From positions 1-64,000 of the forward strand of contig JALTJN010000421.1 of assembly GCA_027076405.1 (NCBI GenBank): 64,000 nt of DNA, given 5' to 3'. A program made the position numbers and the translations under genes. The notes under the pieces are model-generated. The model searched no databases, had not been told where the DNA came from, and was given only the letters and a program-made list of their open reading frames with translations. This DNA is from Chromatiales bacterium (GTDB taxonomy: Bacteria; Pseudomonadota; Gammaproteobacteria; UBA6429). The number at the start of each line of letters is the position of its first letter. Within the stretch, counting starts at the first letter, position 1. Below, piece by piece: positions 37,725 through 46,068 of the stretch.

Positions 37725-40700
37725 TTATTCAAAATCAATTTTATCTATTTCTTTCATAATGCGATCTGTTTCCATGAGAGATGCAATGATTTTTTGATAA
37801 TGCGAGATGTCATCAAAGCTGAGTTCTCGTTCTTTACGATCTTTTAGCCATTTTTGAGCTGGTTGATAGCCACCGATAAAAAACTCCCAAGCAATTAAAG
37901 GGATGTTTTCAAAACATTGTTCGTCATTTATCCATATTCTTCCTAAACCATTTTCAGGATTAAATAATTCCCAATCATTTTTATTTATTTTTCTTGTGAT
38001 GAGATTGTTCCCATCATTTGGATAAGTCGATATTAACTTCTCATCTAAGTTGGTTTCAAGTAAGTGTAATTGACGGAGTTCTCCACCAAATTTAACTAAT
38101 GACCAAAATGTATTCTTATCTTTTGGATATGGGATACGAGGAAAATCAACTTTTAGATATTCTTTGTACTTAGTACGATATGTTGGAGAATGAAATATTG
38201 CATATATATAGTCAATAATGTCTATTCCAGAAAATGATGTTTTGTTATTAACATTTTCTGTGTTAAAGGCCATTTGTAATTTTTTTTCAAATTTTGAAAC
38301 AATATCTAAATCAATATTTGGCTTGATTAACTCTGAGTTAATAATATCTTTTTGATCGTTATTAGTTAGATATAGTGGGAATATATAATTTGGATTATAT
38401 GCACTAACAATTTTGTTTTCAGTAATCTTAGTGGTTAAAAAACATCCTAAACCTTCTAGAGATTGTTTTGGGCATATTAGTGAAATATTGTTATTAGCTA
38501 AGACATTTTTCATTAAATCTCTTTTATGGTCACCGCGAACAATAATATTATGTATTAACCCCACCGGGTAATAGGTATATCTCGTATCAAATGGTCGATA
38601 AAGGACTTCTTTAAAATCTTCTCTTTTTGCATCTTTAAAAAACACTTTTTTATCGGATAAAAACCAGTCTTTAGTTTCTTTAAGCTTATATTTTTCTAAA
38701 ACAATATTTTCTGGAAGATTGTTTACATCTTCCACCATGTTAATTGCATCTTCTAGTGTAAAGTTGTTTTTAACAAGTAAGTTCTCTTTTCTGAATGATA
38801 CGCCTCTCCCGTGAACTGGAAATAATTGGTTAATTGGAAAATATTCTTTGTAGGTATCGTCATGTTCAGAGTCTAGATTAAAGAAATAATTATTATCTCC
38901 TTCAAACTCAACAGTATTCCATTTGATGCTTTCGAGTGAATTTTCTTTTAGAAAAGAATATTTGTATGAGCGTTCACCAAAAACATCAGTTTGAAATACT
39001 CCTTTCTTTCGTATATTTTTATTCTTGATGAAAAAAGTGATTGAAACGCCTTGCCGAATATCAAAAACATTTTCGTCTTTACCTCCAGTCAGTGTTGTTT
39101 CTTTTTTGTTGCTGTTTCCATGTAAATCTATAACATAGATAGAATCAAATGTTGATAGTAATGAATTCCTTACCTGTCTGTGTATATTGCCTGTTATAAA
39201 ACTATTATTCGTAATAAACCCAAGAATGCCTTCTTCATTTTTATCAATAAGATATTGACCATACCTAATAAACTTTAAATAATCATCAGATAGCGGTTGA
39301 ATATTTTGTTCTTTCAACCCGTTTTTATAATTTTGCATTAATCCTTCGATCCAATCTGATTTATTTGTGCTACTAACTGAATATGGGGGGTTACCCATTA
39401 CTACCATTACAGGGGTATCTCGTTTTATGTGATTTGCCTCATTAGCTTCAGTACTTAACCACGACGAAAAAAGAGTTCCCGTATCAGGATGATGCTCTTC
39501 CAGAGAGTTTGTTAGATAGATATTGAAACGATTATTAGATTTAGATTTATATCCTGTTTCTGTTAAAAGCATATCTAATTTTAAATGTGCCATTGAATAA
39601 GAGGCCATTAATAGTTCAAAACCATTGAGTCTAGGTATTAAGTTTTCATCAACATACTTCGTCCACATACCTTTCATCGAGCTAAATTTTTCACTGTAAA
39701 TAAACTTTACAACTTCGGCAAGAAATGTGCCTGTACCAGTAGCGGGATCTAATATCTGTACTTTATGGACTCTTTTTTCTATTTTTTTTCGCCCTGTTTT
39801 TGTACGAGCATCAAGCTTATGAGATTCTTCTTGTATAGTAACTTTACTAGTGTCTACAAGGCCGTCTTTTAAATTAAACTCAGATTTTAATAACTCATCA
39901 ATACCTCGTACTATAAAACTAACTACTGGTTCTGGCGTATACCACACCCCTCTAGCTTTACGTAAGTTAGGATCATACTCTGCCAGAAATGTTTCATAAA
40001 AATGAATTATTGGATCTTGTGTTAGTGTACTGCCACCAAAACTCTTAAGTAGTTCTTCCACATTTGTTGCGCGAAAAACATCGGCTAAATTGTCTACAGT
40101 AGTTTTAATGCGCTCATCAATATCTAAGCCTGCAACATGATTAAATAATTTACGCAAAAATGGATTAGTTTTAGGAATTAATTCAGCAGCTTCTTGGCGA
40201 CTAAAATCCTCTAACGTGTCATCATGTAATCGTGCAGCAAACATTCCATAAGCTAATGTTTGTGAGTATATGTCCGCGAAGCCTTGAGGAGTTAAGTCAT
40301 GAATTAGAATATTTTTAAACGTTTTGTATTGTTGTTGAAGTGCAGAATTATCTTCTGTTTCCTCATCTGAGGTAATTGCTTTTTCTAGAATGTTTTCTAA
40401 TAATCTAGCCTTAGCAGCCATCAATTCCGCCAATCTTTTAGGTGACTTAATTGTTTGACTAACATAAGAGCAAAAGTCTTTTAACAGATCAATAAATTCA
40501 TCATGATTATCTGCAATTGGCTCAATCTTATTACCACTAATTTCTGCTATTCGAATCTCATGTATTAATTCGCCATTTTGAAAGAATTGAAACCAGATAT
40601 AATCAGTAATTATGAGATTATCAAGAGCTTTGCGGTAACGGCCAAACTGTTCTTTATACTGCTTACTATTTAAATCTTTACCTACATCTTTAGCTTCGAT

Positions 40701-40901
40701 GAAACCAACGGGGATCTTACCTTTAGTAATAACATAATCAGGGTTACCACAGTCAGTAACGTTTGAAGGTTCGTTAGTAATAGTAATTTCACTCACTAAC
40801 TCATTTATCAAATCTCTAAAATCAGGTCTATAAGCATGTTCACTAGACATGCCTGATTGATAAAGTTTATTTACTGCATCTAAGTACTGATTTATATTCA
40901 T
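37725..40901 (-). CDS. Nuclease-methyltransferase fusion (type IIG/ISP-like N6-adenine methylase)
   Basis: A 1,058-residue protein. A restriction-like nuclease fold is suggested by GNPDYVITKGKIPVGFIEAK (PD at 54-55, ExK at 69-71). After a helical linker comes an N6-adenine methyltransferase with the SAM motif LDPATGTGTFL (about 385) and catalytic NPPY (about 504-507). The remainder is probably the target recognition domain and a C-terminal helper. LlaGI-type ISP enzymes carry a helicase in the same chain; here the helicase is the neighbouring gene. Together they may form a two-gene restriction-modification system. Confidence 0.83.
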   Translation of the reverse strand: MNINQYLDAVNKLYQSGMSSEHAYRPDFRDLINELVSEITITNEPSNVTDCGNPDYVITKGKIPVGFIEAKDVGKDLNSKQYKEQFGRYRKALDNLIITDYIWFQFFQNGELIHEIRIAEISGNKIEPIADNHDEFIDLLKDFCSYVSQTIKSPKRLAELMAAKARLLENILEKAITSDEETEDNSALQQQYKTFKNILIHDLTPQGFADIYSQTLAYGMFAARLHDDTLEDFSRQEAAELIPKTNPFLRKLFNHVAGLDIDERIKTTVDNLADVFRATNVEELLKSFGGSTLTQDPIIHFYETFLAEYDPNLRKARGVWYTPEPVVSFIVRGIDELLKSEFNLKDGLVDTSKVTIQEESHKLDARTKTGRKKIEKRVHKVQILDPATGTGTFLAEVVKFIYSEKFSSMKGMWTKYVDENLIPRLNGFELLMASYSMAHLKLDMLLTETGYKSKSNNRFNIYLTNSLEEHHPDTGTLFSSWLSTEANEANHIKRDTPVMVVMGNPPYSVSSTNKSDWIEGLMQNYKNGLKEQNIQPLSDDYLKFIRYGQYLIDKNEEGILGFITNNSFITGNIHRQVRNSLLSTFDSIYVIDLHGNSNKKETTLTGGKDENVFDIRQGVSITFFIKNKNIRKKGVFQTDVFGERSYKYSFLKENSLESIKWNTVEFEGDNNYFFNLDSEHDDTYKEYFPINQLFPVHGRGVSFRKENLLVKNNFTLEDAINMVEDVNNLPENIVLEKYKLKETKDWFLSDKKVFFKDAKREDFKEVLYRPFDTRYTYYPVGLIHNIIVRGDHKRDLMKNVLANNNISLICPKQSLEGLGCFLTTKITENKIVSAYNPNYIFPLYLTNNDQKDIINSELIKPNIDLDIVSKFEKKLQMAFNTENVNNKTSFSGIDIIDYIYAIFHSPTYRTKYKEYLKVDFPRIPYPKDKNTFWSLVKFGGELRQLHLLETNLDEKLISTYPNDGNNLITRKINKNDWELFNPENGLGRIWINDEQCFENIPLIAWEFFIGGYQPAQKWLKDRKERELSFDDISHYQKIIASLMETDRIMKEIDKIDFE

Positions 40902-41242
40902 TTAATTATATTCTTAATAATAGGGGAATTTTTCAGAAGAATAATCCTCTTCTTTCCATTGGCTAACACAGGCACCCGAATTTTTTTACAAATAACTCGA
41001 GGGTTGATCCTTCAATTTAAAATTATTATTTTTAAATCAGATGTACGGGGGAAGTCTGACCTAATTAAACTAACACAAATCATAGTCTTACCATAGAAAA
41101 TACAACAACCTAATAGTTGATTATCTTAGAGTTTTCTAACAAAGCTCTTATTTTTCGATAATTTTCATAAACTTATATTAAAGACCATTAATATATTTAA
41201 TAATTGAGATCAAAAAAATTAATCTTTTTTTTATATGATTAT
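40902..41242. other. Intergenic AT-rich stretch
   Basis: About 340 bp upstream of the methyltransferase gene. No gene, clear hairpin terminator or recognised repeat seen. It must include that operon's promoter. Confidence 0.5.
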
Positions 41243-41407
41243 TTATATTTCTTCTGAGGGAGAAAATAAAGCATCTGCCGCATCACGGGAAGCTTTTGAA
41301 GTAATGCGTTGAAATAATTCTTTATATTCACTAGTCATCACTTGAGAAGTTGATGTATCTTTTTCAGTTTTGTTCGCTTTTTTGTGTTGTAAATGTATTT
41401 TTTTCAT
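41243..41407 (-). CDS. Small hypothetical protein (54 aa)
   Basis: An ORF starting MKKIHLQHKKANKTEKD and ending DAADALFSPSEEI, with GAGAGA as ribosome site 8 bases before the ATG. It is charged and helical, with no membrane segment or known motif. Coding potential is supported by the ribosome site and good start context only. It may act with the defence pair to its left. Confidence 0.4.
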   Translation of the reverse strand: MKKIHLQHKKANKTEKDTSTSQVMTSEYKELFQRITSKASRDAADALFSPSEEI

Positions 41408-41490
41408 TAGATATTTCTCTCAATAATCATATATGAGCTGTACCACATTTAAAGGACATGAATTTCTAAGCTAAACCAACAGAAATGAGG

Positions 41491-41607
41491 TGTCCAAAAT
41501 GGGTAACAGAAAGTATACAACAGAATTTAAGCTTGATGCAGTACGCTTAGTGCTCTCAAGCGAGAAGACTCATGTGCACGTACATTTAAATGTAGCCATT
41601 TTGGACA
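41491..41607 (+). mobile_element. IS3-type element remnant (117 bp)
   Basis: TGTCCAAAATGG (41491-41502) and its perfect inverse CCATTTTGGACA (41596-41607) bound a 117-bp stretch. The left part encodes MGNRKYTTEFKLDAVRLVLS, the start of an IS3-family OrfA transposase, then runs out. It is an internally deleted copy, or a MITE-like derivative. No target duplication is clear. Confidence 0.75.
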
Positions 41608-41873
41608 CACTATGGTTTTAATAGGCATGTGACCGTTATAAGAATAAAATAGGTTGTGGGGCTGCTCACGGACTGGAAGCAGCCTGTCATCAATAGACAT
41701 GGATAAAATTGCTATTGCCTGGATAAAAGAGCGTAAGCTACAACGTATTTTTGGTGGGCCCGTGGGCAAAGAATTCGGCTCTCCGGATTGCGAATATAAC
41801 TAACAACAATCACTGGCATCAAAAAAATTACAAATTGTCTTCCTTAAATATTGTTCACTACAATAAGAAGGAT
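41608..41873. other. Sequence with weak coding remnants
   Basis: About 270 bp between the IS remnant and the hairpin. Frames such as DMDKIAIAWIKERKLQRIFG are open but short and start-less. I see no complete gene. Confidence 0.35.
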
Positions 41874-41919
41874 AGAGGCATGACATTTCCGCTCTAATTG
41901 CGTGGTGTGAGATGCCTCT
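41874..41919. repeat. Structured hairpin repeat, copy 2
   Basis: AGAGGCAT (41874-41881) pairs perfectly with ATGCCTCT (41912-41919) around a 30-base loop. The loop differs from copy 1 at two positions, both T to C, and both turn wobble pairs into Watson-Crick pairs of an inner CGC/GCG stem. In the outer stem A-T of copy 1 is G-C here. The structure is therefore conserved by compensatory change. Confidence 0.7.
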
Positions 41920-41948
41920 GGGTAATAGTATAGTAAAATATTTAATTA

Positions 41949-42056
41949 TGGAAAGTGAACCTAAAAAAATTGATGACGATCTTTCTCATGAATTCATTCG
42001 AGAGATTAAACGTGGTGCAACTGACCTTGATGACCCTGTCAGATACATTATTTAAA
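41949..42056 (+). CDS. Small hypothetical protein (35 aa)
   Basis: An ORF beginning MESEPKKIDDDLSHEFIREI and ending DLDDPVRYII. Highly charged and probably helical. A further small ORF starts 9 bp downstream on the same strand, suggesting a small operon near the transposon right end. It could be an acidic antitoxin-like or regulatory peptide, but there is no direct evidence. Confidence 0.4.
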
Positions 42057-42065
42057 CGAGAAGAT

Positions 42066-42194
42066 ATGGCAAAAGCCACTGTCAAAGCTTACTCTGTCGA
42101 GAACGACAATATATTATATGTCGCTAAAATTACAACAAAGAATGATAAAAGAAAAATCTTTAAATATAAAATTTTAATCCATATGAATGTTTAA
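42066..42194 (+). CDS. Small hypothetical protein (42 aa)
   Basis: An ORF starting MAKATVKAYSVENDNILYVA, with GAGAAG 5 bases before the ATG. It is basic and lysine-rich at the end, with alternating beta-prone residues. No family recognised. It ends 5 bp before the next gene. Confidence 0.4.
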   Translation: MAKATVKAYSVENDNILYVAKITTKNDKRKIFKYKILIHMNV

Positions 42195-42199
42195 ATAAT

Positions 42200-42547
42200 A
42201 TGCTATTAGTTAATGATATAAATACACATTTGGAAGCATTTTTCGAAACGGGCACCGAAGGTATCATTTGGTCAGTACAGACTGATAATCTTGGTTATGA
42301 AGGTTTGTATGAGTTAAAGGATGGTGATGAATTAACAATTTACACCAAAGATAGAAGCTCAGTACTTTGGAAAGGTATTATTCATCTTGAATATGAACGC
42401 CTGTATACCCCTTATCCAGGAAATCCTCAACATGGTCAGCAGTTAATCTTCAATCGATGGGTGCATGGTTTTCAAGTTGATTTGGAACCCCATGTTTGGG
42501 CAAAATGGTTTTTTAGTGAATTACCGGCTGCATTACTAAGAAACTAA
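42200..42547 (+). CDS. Hypothetical protein (115 aa)
   Basis: A soluble, acidic protein without signal peptide. The segments GIIWSVQTDNLGYEGLYELK and a YTPYPGNPQHGQQLIFNRWV stretch, rich in aromatic residues, suggest a compact beta-rich domain. I do not recognise the family. It is the last gene before the transposon right end (228 bp away) and so is the rightmost cargo gene. Confidence 0.5.
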   Translation: MLLVNDINTHLEAFFETGTEGIIWSVQTDNLGYEGLYELKDGDELTIYTKDRSSVLWKGIIHLEYERLYTPYPGNPQHGQQLIFNRWVHGFQVDLEPHVWAKWFFSELPAALLRN

Positions 42548-42671
42548 TTTAAAACTTACTAAACAACAAATTATAAAGCGGCCAATTTATAGCTAAATAA
42601 ATGGCCTCTTTGTGGGTACGTACATAGAAACGACTCCACCCTGATCTTCTGAGAAGGCGTTACATATGTTA

Positions 42672-42775
42672 ATCAGCAATTAGAGTTAGTGAGTACTTCG
42701 GAGAAGGAGAAAGGCTGGCAAAAGTTCTGAATATCAGTTCTTTGTCATAACTATCAGTTATATTGGCAGTCGACA
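42672..42775. promoter_or_regulatory. Transposon right end with TnsB-type binding repeats
   Basis: Read inward from 42775 on the minus strand, the sequence is TGTCGACTGCCAATATAACT followed by GATAG, then AGAACTGATAT (42731-42741) and a weaker AATTGCTGATT (42671-42682). These resemble the left-end repeats. The number and spacing of sites differ between ends, as is usual in Tn7-family elements. Confidence 0.78.
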
Positions 42776-42780
42776 AATAA
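42776..42780. repeat. Right copy of 5-bp target site duplication (AATAA)
   Basis: AATAA directly after the right terminal repeat; identical to 5733-5737. Confidence 0.9.
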
Positions 42781-42807
42781 ATTGCCTGGTGACTTTAGCT
42801 TTTACCC

Positions 42808-42846
42808 CTTGAATTTGGTTGACAGCCTCCCCATTATGACCATAAT
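42808..42846 (+). promoter_or_regulatory. Overlapping sigma-32 and sigma-70 promoters of groESL
   Basis: A heat-shock promoter CTTGAA (42808-42813), 15-base spacer, CCCCAT (42829-42834) fits the sigma-32 consensus. A housekeeping promoter TTGACA (42819-42824), 16-base spacer, CATAAT (42841-42846) overlaps it. The transposon ends 32 bp upstream of the first element, so both promoters survived insertion. Confidence 0.85.
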
Positions 42847-42872
42847 TAGCACTCTTTGAGTGCGAGTGCTAA
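42846..42872. promoter_or_regulatory. CIRCE operator (HrcA binding site) of groESL
   Basis: A perfect CIRCE: TTAGCACTC, nine bases, GAGTGCTAA. It begins at the last base of the sigma-70 -10 box, so bound HrcA would block transcription start. Confidence 0.95.
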
Positions 42873-42962
42873 CTCAAATGCACGTAAAACAAGTCAGTTT
42901 ATAATTAATGAACTGGCATAACTAAATGAATTTATTAGATTTTTCCTTAGGAGAAAACAAAA

Positions 42963-43247
42963 ATGAAGATCCGTCCTTTACATGACCGTGTGGTCGTTCG
43001 TCGCATGGAAGAAGAAACAACATCAGCTGGTGGTATCGTAATTCCTGACTCAGCAACAGAAAAACCAGCTCAAGGTGAGATTATTGCCGTTGGCAATGGC
43101 CAAATCACAGACAATGGCGTTCGTGCATTAGACGTTAAAGTGGGTGATAAAGTGATGTTTGGTAAATTTGCTGGCACAGAAATCAAAGTTGATGGTGAAG
43201 AGCTACTTGTTATGCGAGAAGAAGATATCGTCGCAGTAATCGACTAA
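42963..43247 (+). CDS. groES: Co-chaperonin GroES
   Basis: The 94-residue 10-kDa chaperonin that caps GroEL. It begins [18 protein letters not shown], has the mobile-loop region [20 protein letters not shown] and ends with EDIVAVID, all typical. A ribosome site (TAGGAG) lies 8 bases before the ATG. It is the first gene of the groESL operon, under sigma-32/sigma-70 promoters and CIRCE. The leader between CIRCE and ATG is about 90 bp. Confidence 0.98.
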   Translation: MKIRPLHDRVVVRRMEEETTSAGGIVIPDSATEKPAQGEIIAVGNGQITDNGVRALDVKVGDKVMFGKFAGTEIKVDGEELLVMREEDIVAVID

Positions 43248-43268
43248 GAAAATATTTTAAGAATTTAA

Positions 43269-44924
<1,656 letters not shown>

Positions 44925-44965
44925 ATGCCAGCCCTAAACTGCCGGACTTGAGTGTCTGCGGCGTT

Positions 44966-45066
44966 GGCTAAATACTTCCGTTGCTCACGTACTACTTGTA
45001 CGCTGCGCTACGGGTTATTTAGCCGCCTTGCATCCATCTCAACTCCGACAGTTTAAGACTACCATT
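44966..45066. repeat. Intergenic repeat copy A with long hairpin
   Basis: The segment 44983-45066 recurs at 45265-45348 with few changes (offset 282 bp). GGCTAAATA (44966-44974) pairs with TATTTAGCC (45016-45024), with further pairing of CCG/CGG and GTAC/GTAC inside, making a long imperfect hairpin. It looks like a dispersed intergenic repeat. Confidence 0.7.
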
Positions 45067-45079
45067 ATGTTCAAAAAAA

Positions 45080-45117
45080 GCCTTGCTGTAACATAACAGC
45101 AGGGCATTTTTATTTTT
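45080..45117 (+). terminator. Rho-independent terminator after groEL
   Basis: GCCTTGCTGT (45080-45089) pairs with ACAGCAGGGC (45096-45105), followed by a T-rich run. It lies about 155 bp after groEL and would end the operon. Confidence 0.75.
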
Positions 45118-45210
45118 ACAAATATATTATATTCATTGCGCTGCTCGTACATCCTGCGCCTTGATTTACCACAAAATTCCTAAGCCTCAAGTAGTTATTT
45201 TGAGGTTTGA

Positions 45211-45240
45211 AAACCCTGTTGGAAACAACAGGGTTTTTTA
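45211..45240 (+). terminator. Strong rho-independent terminator
   Basis: AAACCCTGTT and AACAGGGTTT form a 10-bp perfect stem with a 6-base loop and a T6 run. A second small hairpin (CCTCAA/TTGAGG, 45185-45205) lies just before it. The A-rich left side could also terminate minus-strand transcription. Confidence 0.75.
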
Positions 45241-45264
45241 TTGTGTTGTAAAAATAATTTGAGT

Positions 45265-45348
45265 GCTCACGTACTTATCGTACGCTGCGCTACGGGTTAT
45301 TTAGCCGCCTTGCATCCATCTCAACTCCAACAGTTTATGACTACCATT
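45265..45348. repeat. Intergenic repeat copy B
   Basis: Second copy of the 84-bp repeat at 44983-45066, same orientation, with a terminator between the copies. The upstream half of the copy-A hairpin is missing here. Confidence 0.7.
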
Positions 45349-45360
45349 GCGTTAAAAATA

Positions 45361-45393
45361 AAGCTCTGTCTTTCGGGATGGGGCTTTTTTTTG
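45361..45393 (+). terminator. Probable terminator
   Basis: AAGCTCTGTC pairs imperfectly (two wobbles, one mismatch) with GATGGGGCTT, followed by T8. Third terminator-like hairpin in the stretch after groEL. Confidence 0.55.
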
Positions 45394-45454
45394 TGCCGAA
45401 AAAATTATTATAGTGATATGCTTAATTATCAAAATATAAAATAAGGATAAAATA

Positions 45455-45598
45455 ATGAAATTGTGGCCGTATGTTTTAGGTAGCTGGTTAATTTTAAGTG
45501 GTTTAAATTCTGTTATTAGCTTAAATTTTAAATATGAAAACATGGTGATGGGAATTCTTGCTTTGGTTGCAGGTTTGCTTGTTATTCTACGTAAATAA
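45455..45598 (+). CDS. Small membrane protein (47 aa)
   Basis: An ORF starting MKLWPYVLGSWLILSGLNSV with two hydrophobic segments (about 4-22 and 29-45) and a positively charged end. AAGGAT precedes the ATG by 9 bases. It resembles small two-helix envelope proteins found beside DUF-type membrane proteins. It is followed by the DUF6524-like gene after 17 bp, so they may be co-transcribed. Confidence 0.6.
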   Translation: MKLWPYVLGSWLILSGLNSVISLNFKYENMVMGILALVAGLLVILRK

Positions 45599-45615
45599 AT
45601 TACAGGAGGCTTGCG

Positions 45616-46032
45616 ATGAAACCCATAACGGTACAAGGATTTCTTTTACGATTATTTTTTGCATTGTTACTTGTCATGCTGACTTATAATCCAAGCGGAT
45701 ATTCCTATTCTCACTGGATACAAAACAGCTTTTCAAATTTTGGCCCTTTATTAGGTATAGCCGGAATCAGTTTGATTATTGGTTGGGTCATTTATTTACG
45801 CGCCACGCTTCGTTCATTAGGATTGATTGGCTTAATTTTGGCAATCCTATTTTTTTCAGCAATTATCTGGCTATTCATCGACTGGGGTTGGTTGGGTATG
45901 GATAACGTAACCGCAATAAGCTGGGTTGTTCTTATCCTGATATCACTGGTACTTGCGGTGGGGATTTCATGGTCACACATACGCCGTAAACTATCAGGGC
46001 AAGTTGATTCTGATGATGTGGATGAAGAATAA
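45616..46032 (+). CDS. DUF6524-like membrane protein
   Basis: A 138-residue inner-membrane protein with four hydrophobic segments (about 9-24, 42-61, 65-87 and 98-118) and an acidic C-terminal tail (DSDDVDEE). The start MKPITVQGFLLRLFFALLLV and the TYNPSGYSYSHW motif fit the DUF6524 family, function unknown. AGGAGG lies 9 bases before the ATG. It is convergent with the sensor kinase. Confidence 0.7.
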   Translation: MKPITVQGFLLRLFFALLLVMLTYNPSGYSYSHWIQNSFSNFGPLLGIAGISLIIGWVIYLRATLRSLGLIGLILAILFFSAIIWLFIDWGWLGMDNVTAISWVVLILISLVLAVGISWSHIRRKLSGQVDSDDVDEE

Positions 46033-46068
46033 AGGTTAAGCTTATTTTTAATAAGCTGTTTGAAAAAA

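Larger units (their letters stand above)
5738..42775. mobile_element. Complete 37-kb Tn7-like transposon
   Basis: Both ends are visible. The left end reads TGTCGACTGCCAATA (5738-5752) and the right end is its perfect inverse (42761-42775); the similarity continues inward (ATACTGATAT versus TAACTGATAG). The flanks carry the identical 5 bp AATAA (5733-5737 and 42776-42780), the duplication size made by Tn7-family transposases. Inside lie tnsA, tnsB, tnsC and two tniQ genes. Cargo comprises an Rhs toxin array, CBASS, a helicase/methyltransferase pair and small genes. The tns genes are central rather than at one edge, as if cargo was gained on both sides. Removing 5738-42780 rejoins soxD to the groESL promoter. 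Confidence 0.93.

Noticed and set aside
34420..40901. Complete DISARM or BREX system
   Set aside because: Neither drmA/drmB-type nor brxC/pglZ-type genes are present; only a helicase and a methyltransferase are seen.
20000..42700. CRISPR array or cas genes linked to the Tn7-like element
   Set aside because: No regularly spaced repeats and no Cas-like ORFs were seen, so it is not a CRISPR-associated transposon from this evidence.
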